64,000 bases of DNA from NCBI RefSeq assembly GCF_046244365.1, contig NZ_CP176395.1, positions 2,108,001-2,172,000 of the forward strand, read 5' to 3'. A program made the position numbers and the translations under genes. Of this stretch, positions 51,021-58,833 are shown in pieces. The first letter of the stretch is position 1, and the number at the start of each line of letters is the position of its first letter. The notes beneath the pieces were generated by a model. The model made no database searches. It saw nothing but the letters and a program-made list of their open reading frames with translations, and was not told the origin of the DNA. The stretch comes from Paenibacillus_V sp046244365. GTDB taxonomy: Bacteria; Bacillota; Bacilli; Paenibacillales; NBRC-103111.

Positions 51021-51278
51021 TTGAATAAGGATATGTTGAATAAATTTTGCGTGAAGACATTCGGTTCTCCCGGCATTATTACGGAAATCGGGAAAATCAG
51101 CAAGGTAGCAAGCCGGACCATCCATGTCGATTGGGGCAAGAAAACATGGGTGTATCAAAATAAGGATTTTCGCTGGATTCCGTTAACGAAGGAAGAGCTT
51201 GAAGCCAAATATAAGAAAAGCAGGTTTACCGAGGACTCCCTTAACCGGGCCCAGTCTTTAGGTTTAGATATCAAATAA
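51021..51278 (+). CDS. hypothetical protein, 85 residues
   Basis: Small basic protein starting at TTG 51021 behind AAAAGGGG. Contains HVDWGKKTWVYQNKDFRW, a beta-rich core similar in feel to a small SH3/Tudor-like barrel, then a charged helix. No family recognised. A terminator follows 28 bases later, supporting a real gene. Confidence 0.6.
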   Translation: MNKDMLNKFCVKTFGSPGIITEIGKISKVASRTIHVDWGKKTWVYQNKDFRWIPLTKEELEAKYKKSRFTEDSLNRAQSLGLDIK

Positions 51279-51305
51279 GGACGAAGCTGCGGCTTAGAGA
51301 GGAAG

Positions 51306-51332
51306 AGACAGGAGAAAATTCCTGTCTTTTTT
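51306..51332 (+). terminator. terminator
   Basis: AGACAGGA / TCCTGTCT around GAAAAT, followed by TTTTT. Confidence 0.85.
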
Positions 51333-51504
51333 AGTTGCGCGTTCGCCTGGCGTTCGCATATACTGATAGCAAACATACGTTCGATATCGGGGGCGGGGAA
51401 GATGCGAAGCAGGAAAGAACCATGCGCCGATTGCGGTCTGACAGCCGCCGCGCAGCGCCGCAAAAGTCGTTCGGCGGCTATAACGGTAGAAGGGGAGAAA
51501 AATC

Positions 51505-51879
51505 ATGTCTTCCATTAGCCCCAATCTAACGACGCAGGATGAACGGATCGCCATTCGCAATACGATTTTGCTGCCGCTTATGGTGACAATCTGCGAAAAC
51601 AAGGTACAAGAAATCGAGCGTTCCAAGCATACGTTAAAGAAGCTGTACGCGGCAGCTACGGAGCTGCTGATGAAGCAAATTGCCGCAGACCTGGTCAAGA
51701 CGAGAAGGTACCTGGCCGAACAGAAGATCAAAGTGTTTCCCGATCAGGAAAATAAATTGAAATGCGAATACAGCTTCAGAGGATATCGAGAGCGGATGGA
51801 ACTGCTTAGAGACCTGGCTAAAGCCGAAATCGAGGAGAGGATGGGGGAATACGTCGCCAGGGTGATGAAGTTGCAGTAA
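51505..51879 (+). CDS. hypothetical helical protein, 124 residues
   Basis: Cytoplasmic, almost entirely helical by composition, with long amphipathic stretches (about 25-90) and a C-terminal KAEIEERMGEYVARVMKL. ATG 51505 has GGGGAG 7 bases before. No recognised domain. It may be phage- or plasmid-derived, judging by its isolation among small unknown genes, but that is a guess. Confidence 0.65.
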   Translation: MSSISPNLTTQDERIAIRNTILLPLMVTICENKVQEIERSKHTLKKLYAAATELLMKQIAADLVKTRRYLAEQKIKVFPDQENKLKCEYSFRGYRERMELLRDLAKAEIEERMGEYVARVMKLQ

Positions 51880-52027
51880 GTACGGCTGTTATGTGGAAGT
51901 CCAGGAAGGATGAATGAAAGGTAATTCGATATGTTCAATAAGCCGCGTTTTTAATTGCTCTTTCACCCACAATCCTACCTACCTTCAAACATATACTAGT
52001 TGAGAGGCTAGAAAGGGGGTTGTGTAG

Positions 52028-52339
52028 ATGTCCTACTATTACCATCGCTGCAGAGAATATCTCGATCGTGAAGTTGAAATCACGACGAGACATGGGAAGT
52101 ATAGGGGGACGATCGTGAAGGTCGATCGGAATACGGTGCAGCTTAGATCTCGTCCAAGAGGCGGAGACCGCTACAAAGCGCGTACATCCTTCTTCTTCTT
52201 TCCGATTATCACACTTGTTTTATTCGATCTGCTCGCCATTGCATTAATAAGCGGAGGCGGCTGCGGTTGCGGCTGCGGCTGCGGAAGACGCGGCTGTTTC
52301 CGCTGCGATCGGTGCGATCGCTGCCGGAACCGGTTCTAA
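52028..52339 (+). CDS. Sm-like/TM protein with cysteine-rich tail
   Basis: 103 residues. An N-terminal small beta-barrel-like segment (about 8-42; REVEITTRHGKYRGTIVKVD) is followed by one membrane helix (about 53-75) and a tail with eight cysteines (79, 81, 83, 85, 90, 93, 96, 99) in GCGCGCG and CxxC spacing. ATG 52028 follows AAAGGGGG. A terminator follows. The tail resembles cysteine-rich spore coat or metal-binding peptides; the combination is not one I know. Confidence 0.7.
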   Translation: MSYYYHRCREYLDREVEITTRHGKYRGTIVKVDRNTVQLRSRPRGGDRYKARTSFFFFPIITLVLFDLLAIALISGGGCGCGCGCGRRGCFRCDRCDRCRNRF

Positions 52340-52356
52340 GGATGGAGAGCTTTTCT

Positions 52357-52392
52357 GGAACGCAGGCGGTCTTTCGCCTGTGTTCTTTTTTT
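52357..52392 (+). terminator. terminator
   Basis: GGAACGCAGGCG pairs with CGCCTGTGTTC, followed by TTTTTTTG. Confidence 0.9.
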
Positions 52393-52471
52393 GTCTTGAC
52401 GAACGCTTGGACTACGAATCGGATACGAACGAAGCTGACTCCGCTTTCCTTTCCGCCTTGACTTTGATATA

Positions 52472-52506
52472 TTAGGTATTACCTAATAATTTTAGGCATA
52501 GCCTAA
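52472..52506. promoter_or_regulatory. twin palindromic operators upstream of the HTH gene
   Basis: TTAGGTATTACCTAA (52472-52486) and TTAGGCATAGCCTAA (52492-52506), perfect or near-perfect dyads whose centres are 20 bp apart, two helical turns. They overlap the likely promoter and end 19 bases before the start codon. Confidence 0.7.
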
Positions 52507-52524
52507 TGGTGGAGGAATGGCGTT

Positions 52525-52764
52525 ATGCTTGTATGGATGCTCCGGGAGAAGATGGCCAAAAGAGGAATTTGGACGGGAGCGGCGCTTGCCCGGCTGCTGC
52601 TCGAGAAGGCAGGCTATAAGCTGTCCGCGCCATCCGTCCACGCGTTGTTAACCGAGCAGCCGAAGCAGATGAAGGCGGAGACGCTTGATGCGTTATGCAC
52701 CGCATTGGATTGCGCCCCGGGCGATTTGTGGGTACATACGCCAACTCGTGTGAAGGGAGCGTGA
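52525..52764 (+). CDS. Cro/C1-type helix-turn-helix protein
   Basis: 79 residues: REKMAKRGIW..GAALARLLLEKAGY then APSVHALL is an XRE-type helix-turn-helix, followed by AETLDALCTALDCAPGDLW typical of the HTH_26 group. ATG 52525 follows GGTGGAGG. It probably represses its own operon through the paired palindromes just upstream. The deformylase gene begins 5 bases after its stop. Confidence 0.85.
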   Translation: MLVWMLREKMAKRGIWTGAALARLLLEKAGYKLSAPSVHALLTEQPKQMKAETLDALCTALDCAPGDLWVHTPTRVKGA

Positions 52765-52769
52765 GGCAT

Positions 52770-53285
52770 GTGACGGTAAAAACCATTGTTCCGTTCGGGG
52801 ATCCGATTCTTCGCTCGAAGGCGAAGGCGGTAACGGAACTGAACGACAAGATTTTCAAGCTGCTGGACGATATGGCCGAGACGCTTTATGCGGCAGAAGG
52901 ACGTGCAGGGCTGGCCGCTCCGCAGGTTGGCACGCTGCGAAGAGTTATCGTCATGGACTGCGGGGAAGGCCTGGTCGAGCTCATTAACCCGAAGATCGTC
53001 GACCGTTCGGGGGAACAACTCGGTCCGGAAGCTTGTCTGTCGTTTCCCGGCTACGTCGGCTCCGTAAAGCGGGCGAACGAAGTGACCGTCGAAACGCTGA
53101 ATCGTCAAGGAGAGACGGTTACGCTGAAGGGCGAAGGATTTCTCGCACGCTGCATGCAGCATGAAATCGATCATCTGGACGGGGTGCTGTTCATCGATCA
53201 TGTGAAGGAGCATTATTTGTATCACGAGGTGACGAATAAACGGATTGCGCTGCTGGACGTTCTTCGGGTGGCGAAGGCAAAATAA
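52770..53285 (+). CDS. def: peptide deformylase
   Basis: 171 residues. The three signature motifs are present: GLAAPQVG (47-54), EACLS (87-91, metal ligand Cys89) and HEIDH (131-135, metal ligands His131 and His135). It removes the formyl group from new proteins. GTG 52770 is chosen because AGGGAG lies about 11 bases upstream. The pairing with an HTH regulator in one operon is uncommon; this may be an accessory, inducible deformylase. Confidence 0.9.
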   Translation: MTVKTIVPFGDPILRSKAKAVTELNDKIFKLLDDMAETLYAAEGRAGLAAPQVGTLRRVIVMDCGEGLVELINPKIVDRSGEQLGPEACLSFPGYVGSVKRANEVTVETLNRQGETVTLKGEGFLARCMQHEIDHLDGVLFIDHVKEHYLYHEVTNKRIALLDVLRVAKAK

Positions 53286-53291
53286 CGAGGG

Positions 53292-53320
53292 CGCCTCATG
53301 AATTTGAGGCGTCTTCGTTT
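53292..53320 (+). terminator. terminator of the HTH-def operon
   Basis: CGCCTCA / TGAGGCG with flanking ACGA/TCGT pairing, followed by TTTTG. Confidence 0.75.
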
Positions 53321-53479
53321 TGGGTAAACCTGGCTGCCGGTACGATAGGATGACTATCCCGATGACAGGGATTATCCTTGTTCATTCTGAAGTTTGGCGC
53401 AGCCTGTCCGCTTGAATTGGCATCGTTTTCATAGAAGGGCATAAACTGTAGTATCACGGCTCGAAAGGGGCGGGCGGAC

Positions 53480-53638
53480 ATGGTTTTTGCCATCCTGTTG
53501 ATTGGCGGCATGATGCTATTTTTTGGAATCGTTTGCTGGCTGGTGGCCATCATGGTGCGTACGGATACGATTGAATACGACATGACCTTTCTATGGAACC
53601 GTTACGGCATTAACCGCAAGATGATCGAATACAGATAA
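53480..53638 (+). CDS. 52-residue hypothetical membrane protein
   Basis: ATG 53480 has AAAGGGGCGGG just upstream. One membrane helix (about 2-26, AILLIGGMMLFFGIVCWLV) followed by a charged tail. No family recognised. Confidence 0.6.
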   Translation: MVFAILLIGGMMLFFGIVCWLVAIMVRTDTIEYDMTFLWNRYGINRKMIEYR

Positions 53639-53743
53639 GCGATGCGCCGCCTTGAAAAGGATCCGCTGATCCATAGTAAGCCGATGGCCGGGAGCGCGAT
53701 GCTTCCGGCTTGACCGTTCGTCCTGCGTACGGCATATGCGCGC

Positions 53744-53772
53744 AAAAAAACGCCGGACCGAAAGGGGCGGCG
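53744..53772 (-). terminator. terminator of the YheC/YheD operon
   Basis: On the minus strand CGCCG and CGGCG form a stem closed by a small CC/GG inner pair, followed by seven T, about 90 bases after the last gene. Confidence 0.65.
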
Positions 53773-53864
53773 CTTGATGCGGAACGAGAAACGCGAGTCT
53801 CACCGCCCCGCACCGCGACTACAGTGACGGCTTACGGCCAGACAAGAACGGGGGACTGTGCGGG

Positions 53865-54995
53865 TCACCGACGGAGAGACGCCAGCTTCGCCGTTTTGGC
53901 TTGCTTCCTCTGATCCAGCATCCACTCCGCGTATTCAAGCGGTCTGACGATCGCCTTCTCGTAGGTTTCCGTCTCCTTAATGCGTTGGAACACTTCGCGC
54001 GCGGGCTTCGGATTCATTTCGAGCAGCCAGACGCCGCCGTTCGGATCGACCGCGATATCGAGCGCGATTTCGCAGAGCGGACGGAACTGCTTCTCGCAAT
54101 GATGCGCGACATCGAAAGCAAGCTGCTCCATCGACGCCTTCACCTTGGCGGTCTTCTCTTTGTCCTTCGATCGCAGCTGCAGCAGCTTTTCCATCGGCAC
54201 CGCGCTGCCGCCGCCGTGCAGGTTGGACGTGATGCTGCGTTCGGGACCGATGCGGCCTGCGCAGCCGGTGACTTCCCACTTGCCCTGGCCGTTCTTCTGG
54301 ATCAACAGCCGGTAGTCGTGAACGCGTCCGTCCTTCAGCGTAATGGGAATGCCCTGCTGAATCAGATATTGACCGCTCAGCTTCCAGTTGGAGAGTCTGC
54401 CTGCGATTTCGCTCCGCTTGGCGCGAAACGGGGTCAAGATGCGCCGCTGTCTGTCTCGCCCTTGAACCAAATACTCGTCCTCGCCGACCCGCTCGATTCG
54501 GATAATTCCCCTGCCTCCCGTGCCGTCCGACGGTTTCATGTAGACGAGATCGAACCTCCGCAGAAATTTAAGCAGGTCGCCGGACCGCTCGTATTTGACC
54601 GTGACGGGCAAATATTTGCGAATCGATGCGCTTTTGACGAGCTGTTGAAACATTCCCCATTTATGCGGCATCGGATAGTTCATGAAAGGGATGCTCCGGT
54701 AACGGACGCGAAATTGTTTAAGCCGCTCGAAGCGTTCGGATTTCTGATAGCGGCCCCGGTCGTAAATAATGCTTGGAAAGCTGCTCCATCTGCGTTCCCA
54801 TTTCTGTTTTTCCGAATCGTAAAACAGGCCGTTGATCATGTTTTTTTGCGAGCTCACGTCGTCCGGGGTAAAAACCATTACCTCCATTCCCCGTTTTTCC
54901 CCTTGCAAGCACAGCTTTTTGAAAAAGTCCAGTTCCTCCAGATGCCTGTTATTATCAAAATATACGGCCAGAACGCCGACCTTGGGTCGGGACAT
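53865..54995 (-). CDS. YheC/YheD-family ATP-grasp spore protein, paralogue 5
   Basis: 376 residues; the short form of the family, lacking the roughly 100-residue N-terminal domain of paralogues 1 and 3. It begins directly with GVLAVYFDNN. ATP-grasp features: VYMKPSDGTGGRGIIRIE, the DYRLLIQKN and G-rich loop region, and WLLEMNPKPAR near the end. ATG 54995 is favoured (AAGGGGGTGG 6-8 bases before); GTG 55004 abuts the SD. YheC and YheD of Bacillus are spore coat-associated proteins of unknown reaction. Last gene of the operon. Confidence 0.85.
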   Translation of the reverse strand: MSRPKVGVLAVYFDNNRHLEELDFFKKLCLQGEKRGMEVMVFTPDDVSSQKNMINGLFYDSEKQKWERRWSSFPSIIYDRGRYQKSERFERLKQFRVRYRSIPFMNYPMPHKWGMFQQLVKSASIRKYLPVTVKYERSGDLLKFLRRFDLVYMKPSDGTGGRGIIRIERVGEDEYLVQGRDRQRRILTPFRAKRSEIAGRLSNWKLSGQYLIQQGIPITLKDGRVHDYRLLIQKNGQGKWEVTGCAGRIGPERSITSNLHGGGSAVPMEKLLQLRSKDKEKTAKVKASMEQLAFDVAHHCEKQFRPLCEIALDIAVDPNGGVWLLEMNPKPAREVFQRIKETETYEKAIVRPLEYAEWMLDQRKQAKTAKLASLRR

Positions 54996-55010
54996 CGATT
55001 CCACCCCCTT

Positions 55011-56189
55011 TTACTTTTTCTTTCTTGATTTGATTAGAAACTGGCTGTATTGAATGATCCGTTCAAGCGATTTTTTGCGGATATCCGGCTCGTCGAATTT
55101 CATCGGCCGAGAGTTTGCCTCGAAGAACCAAATTTGTCCGGCGCCGTCGATCCCGAGATCCATCGACATTTCGCCCAGCAGATGTCCGGAGGCTTTCTCG
55201 ATTTGCCGGGCGATCGCAAAAGCCGCCGTCCTCACCCTTACGAAAATGCTTTTGGTCAGCTCCGGCCCGAACACGGAATTCAGCAGCTTCTCCGGCTCGT
55301 CGATCCGGCCGCCGCGCGGAACATGCGTCGTGATGCTTTGCTTACCGGCGACGCGCGCGCCGATACCGGTAAGACTCCACTGGCCGAGATGGTTTTTTTG
55401 CACCAGCACGCGCAGATCGAACGGCCGTTTGTTGAAGCTGGCAAGCGCAATGCCTTGCTGCACGATATATTCTTCACTGTTCATCATCGTCTTCAATTTG
55501 TTCCACAGATGCCCAAGATGCGGATGACGGGTAATCATGCTCGCTTTGTCATTCTGCATCGTAAGCAAGTAGGGCATCTTCGTTCGGGCTCCGATTCGCT
55601 CGACCTTCATGATTCCCTTGCCGGCCTTGCCGCGCACCGGTTTTAAATAAACGATCGGATGCTGCTGCAGCAGCGAATCGAGCTCGACCGCTTGGGACAG
55701 GCGCCTCGTTGCGGGGATGAATTTCTTCGTCGTCTTCGCTTTGCTGAGCCATTCGAACAGCGTCCATTTATTGAAAAAGGATGGATTGAACAACCGGATC
55801 TGCGAACTTCGAAGGCAGGCTTCGATCGTTTGCTGCACCTCAGGCTGCAGTTCGTCGGTGCGCGTCGGAATCCGGTTGTAGACGACTTGGGGCAGCGGCA
55901 TCAGCTGCTGCGACCAATTTTTCGTCTCCATGTCGTACGTATAGCCCGGTACCCTTTTGCCGCTTATTCGCATGTCTTTTACGGTAACGACGTATACGAA
56001 AGTGCCCAGCTCTTTGCCTTTGGCAATCAGATCGATGAAATTCAGATGATTGCCCTTGAACGGTCTATCCTCGTCGTGTGTGGTCAGGATGGCGAGCGTG
56101 TGCTCCGGAGCCTCTTGTACGGCAAGGTAAGAGGCTCCGGCTGCTGTGTAAACGGGATGATTGTTCGCATTGTGTCCGGTTGCATTCAC
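55011..56189 (-). CDS. YheC/YheD-family ATP-grasp spore protein, paralogue 4
   Basis: 392 residues. A short N-terminal segment instead of the full extra domain, then VVYNRIPTRT, the nucleotide-loop region VYLKPVRGKAGKGIMKVE, and FFEANSRPMKF. GTG 56189 directly follows the stop of paralogue 3 (TAAGTG), so translation is coupled. Probably a carboxylate-amine ligase by fold; neither substrate nor product is known for this family. Confidence 0.85.
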   Translation of the reverse strand: MNATGHNANNHPVYTAAGASYLAVQEAPEHTLAILTTHDEDRPFKGNHLNFIDLIAKGKELGTFVYVVTVKDMRISGKRVPGYTYDMETKNWSQQLMPLPQVVYNRIPTRTDELQPEVQQTIEACLRSSQIRLFNPSFFNKWTLFEWLSKAKTTKKFIPATRRLSQAVELDSLLQQHPIVYLKPVRGKAGKGIMKVERIGARTKMPYLLTMQNDKASMITRHPHLGHLWNKLKTMMNSEEYIVQQGIALASFNKRPFDLRVLVQKNHLGQWSLTGIGARVAGKQSITTHVPRGGRIDEPEKLLNSVFGPELTKSIFVRVRTAAFAIARQIEKASGHLLGEMSMDLGIDGAGQIWFFEANSRPMKFDEPDIRKKSLERIIQYSQFLIKSRKKK

Positions 56190-57557
56190 TTACCCCTCCC
56201 TCCTCACCCGAAACCGGCTCAGGTAGAAGCAGTGGTCGACCAGATTTGAAATGGATGCCTTTCCTTGCGCTTTCAAGGACGGGTGCTTGAATATCGAACG
56301 TCCCGGTTTGGCGTTCGCTTCAAACATCCAGACATCCTCGTTCGAATCGATCCCGATATCGAAGCCAAGTTCACCGAGCGGATGCGGATAACGGCGCTCG
56401 ATGGCCTCCGCCAGCTGGATGGCAACCTCCTTCGTATGCTCCAGCACTTGTTCGGCGCGCTTGCCGAACAACTGAGTCAACACGTACTCGGGTGTCATCA
56501 ACTGTCCGCCTGTGCGAACATGGGTGGTGACACTGCCGCGCCCGGCCTTCTTGGCGCCGATTCCAGCCGGTACCCATTCGTTCAGTCCGTTCTTGGTCAT
56601 GTGGAAGCGGAAGTCGATCGGACAGCTATCCATCTCGATCAGGCGGATCCCTTGCTGAAGCACGTAACCTTCCAGACGGATATTATGCCGGTTGAGCATC
56701 TTCATCAGCCCGTCGAAACGGGGGAAGCGGATTAGCGTATTGCTGCCGTTCTTACGGAATCGGGCAAAGTAGCCCTTCTCGGGATTGTAGGTGAGCCGAT
56801 AAATGCCGATGCCGAGACTGCCGTTCGTCGGCTTCAGGAAGACGAAGCGATGCTTCTCCATCATCTTCTTGATTTCCTCAGGAGAAGGATCGATGACGGA
56901 TTCCGGCACGTATTTGGCCGCGTCTTCGCCTTCAAGCAGCCGGTAAACATCCCACTTGTCGAAGAAGCTCCAGTTGAACAGCGGAATTTTGCGGCGGACG
57001 AATTTATCTTTGAAGCTTTCCATACTAATGGTCTTTTCCGCTTTGCGGCTGGAAAGACGGTTATAGACGACGTCGGGAAGCGGAAGCGTCTTGCGCACCC
57101 AGCCGCCTTCGTCATCGGGGATTAAGCCTGTTACGACGCCTTCGTTCCAATTCACTTGCTGCGGAGAGAAAGCATAGTAGAAAGCTTTGTTCGTGCCTGC
57201 CCGCATAAAGTCCCGGACGAATGGCGTCAACGAACCGAAAGGCTGCTGAGGATCGCTGGTATTCATAGCGAGAACCCCAACGAGCGGACCCAACTGAATA
57301 TCGTCGCCGTTAGCGGAACGGATCTGACACGACCCCGTCCAAGGGAGCTTTAGCATCGAGGCGACCGATTGGGGCAGCGAACAGACGCTCCCTTTGCGGT
57401 TCATGATTTTGAGCGGTACGGTTACCGATTTGGATCCCAATCTGACCGTGATCGTCTTAGTCGGGTTTATCTTGAGCGTTTTGGCCAGTTCGCGCGAGAG
57501 CGTGACCGTGTTGACAAATTGCTGGGATACGAGCACGGTGCATGTTGTCGAACTCAT
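56190..57557 (-). CDS. YheC/YheD-family ATP-grasp spore protein, paralogue 3 (long form)
   Basis: 455 residues. Residues 1-90 form a separate beta-rich domain (SRELAKTLKINPTKTITVRL) shared in outline with paralogue 1. The ATP-grasp part has VFLKPTNGSLGIGIYR (239-254), DFRFHMTKN (315-323), TTHVRTGG (344-351) and WMFEANAKPGRS (410-421). ATG 57557 follows TAGGAGGG. Coupled to paralogue 4 with no gap. Confidence 0.87.
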   Translation of the reverse strand: MSSTTCTVLVSQQFVNTVTLSRELAKTLKINPTKTITVRLGSKSVTVPLKIMNRKGSVCSLPQSVASMLKLPWTGSCQIRSANGDDIQLGPLVGVLAMNTSDPQQPFGSLTPFVRDFMRAGTNKAFYYAFSPQQVNWNEGVVTGLIPDDEGGWVRKTLPLPDVVYNRLSSRKAEKTISMESFKDKFVRRKIPLFNWSFFDKWDVYRLLEGEDAAKYVPESVIDPSPEEIKKMMEKHRFVFLKPTNGSLGIGIYRLTYNPEKGYFARFRKNGSNTLIRFPRFDGLMKMLNRHNIRLEGYVLQQGIRLIEMDSCPIDFRFHMTKNGLNEWVPAGIGAKKAGRGSVTTHVRTGGQLMTPEYVLTQLFGKRAEQVLEHTKEVAIQLAEAIERRYPHPLGELGFDIGIDSNEDVWMFEANAKPGRSIFKHPSLKAQGKASISNLVDHCFYLSRFRVRREG

Positions 57558-57577
57558 CAGGTGACCCTCCTATATTG

Positions 57578-58726
57578 TCAAGGCTTTCGGGAAGCCTGTG
57601 TCGTTAGCATTGGCCAATGCGGTCTGGATAGCGTGGCGGAGTCGAGCAGGAACCTCGCATAGGCAATCGGATTGCGCACAGCCGAAGCCGCCGACCGTTC
57701 ATCCGCTATTTGGGCAAACACCGCCCTGCCTGGTTTGGAATTGACCTCGATAATCCACACGTTGCCGCTGCGGTCGACGCCAAGATCGATACCGAGCTCG
57801 GCTAACCGGCCGTAATGTTCTTCCAGTGTTTCGGAAATGCGTAAAGAAAGCTGGTGAAGCTTGAGAGCGAGCGACTGGGCGGTTCGAGAGCCGAATTCCG
57901 ATTGCAGAAAAGGAAGCAGCTCCTCCGCGTGACCCCCGCCATGAAGGTTGGACGTGACGCTGCCGGGCTGCCCGCGTCTGACCGCCATTCCGGTAAGCTG
58001 CCAGCGTCCGGTGCCGTCCTTCTGAACAAGCGAGCGAATGTCGAAAGCGTCGCCGCTTTGCGAAGCAAGCGTCAAGTATTGTTGGATTAAATATCGGCTT
58101 CCTACTGTCCGGCGGCCGATATGCTCGAGCAGCTTCGGCAAGGTGCCGAAGCCTTCGCTTACCACCCGGTTGTGCCGGTCCCTGCCGGTCAAAAGGAAGC
58201 GTCCGTCATCGCATGCGGAAACATGCAGCGCCCCTTTGCCATGCGTCCCGGCATCCGGCTTCAAAAATGCTTCGCCGCGATCGTTCAGCCAGCCTTCCAG
58301 CTGGTTCATCGAGCGCAGCCTTTCGGTCTTGGGCAAATGGGGCCTGAGAAGAGGGTCCGCTGCCAGTGAACGCTGTACCTCCCATTTGCCGGAAAGTGAC
58401 CGACCGAGCAGCTTGATCGGCGACAATCGCTGCAGTTCGTGGACGGCCGTTCGGTGGCGTACGTATTGGCTGCTGTCCGTATAGAAGGAACGATCGTAAA
58501 CGAGCTTCGGCAGAGCAAGCTTCCGCCGCGACCAGGTTTGCGAAGGAAGATCGAACGTAAAGCCGGTAACCGTACCGCTCGCCGGATCGAACCGGCCGGG
58601 CGAGAAGACGAACACGCCTACGCCGAGAGCCTCACCTGCCGAGCACAGCTTGGCGTAGAAGCTTTTGTCCGCAAAAGGAGGCTCGCCTTCCATTTCGCAA
58701 ACCATAATGCCGATCGATCGTTCCAT
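57578..58726 (-). CDS. YheC/YheD-family ATP-grasp spore protein, paralogue 2
   Basis: 382 residues, short form. It begins with SIGIMVCEMEGEP, then PKLVYDRSFYTDS, the nucleotide loop region EAFLKPDAGTHGKGALHV, DIRSLVQKD, TSNLHGGG and WIIEVNSKPGRA. ATG 58726 follows GGTGGAG. A 20-base gap separates it from paralogue 3. Confidence 0.85.
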   Translation of the reverse strand: MERSIGIMVCEMEGEPPFADKSFYAKLCSAGEALGVGVFVFSPGRFDPASGTVTGFTFDLPSQTWSRRKLALPKLVYDRSFYTDSSQYVRHRTAVHELQRLSPIKLLGRSLSGKWEVQRSLAADPLLRPHLPKTERLRSMNQLEGWLNDRGEAFLKPDAGTHGKGALHVSACDDGRFLLTGRDRHNRVVSEGFGTLPKLLEHIGRRTVGSRYLIQQYLTLASQSGDAFDIRSLVQKDGTGRWQLTGMAVRRGQPGSVTSNLHGGGHAEELLPFLQSEFGSRTAQSLALKLHQLSLRISETLEEHYGRLAELGIDLGVDRSGNVWIIEVNSKPGRAVFAQIADERSAASAVRNPIAYARFLLDSATLSRPHWPMLTTQASRKP

Positions 58727-58833
58727 TCTAGCTCCACCTCACAAGCCCCGGCTTTGTGCGGAGCCCCGTATTTTTCCCCGCAAAGTGTCGGAAAAGCGCA
58801 AACGCATGCCGGGTACTTTGCGGGCCCGCAGCA

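Noticed and set aside
53901..55028. 375-codon plus-strand frame opposite YheC/YheD paralogue 5
   Set aside because: Antisense to a strongly supported ATP-grasp gene; composition typical of a shadow frame.
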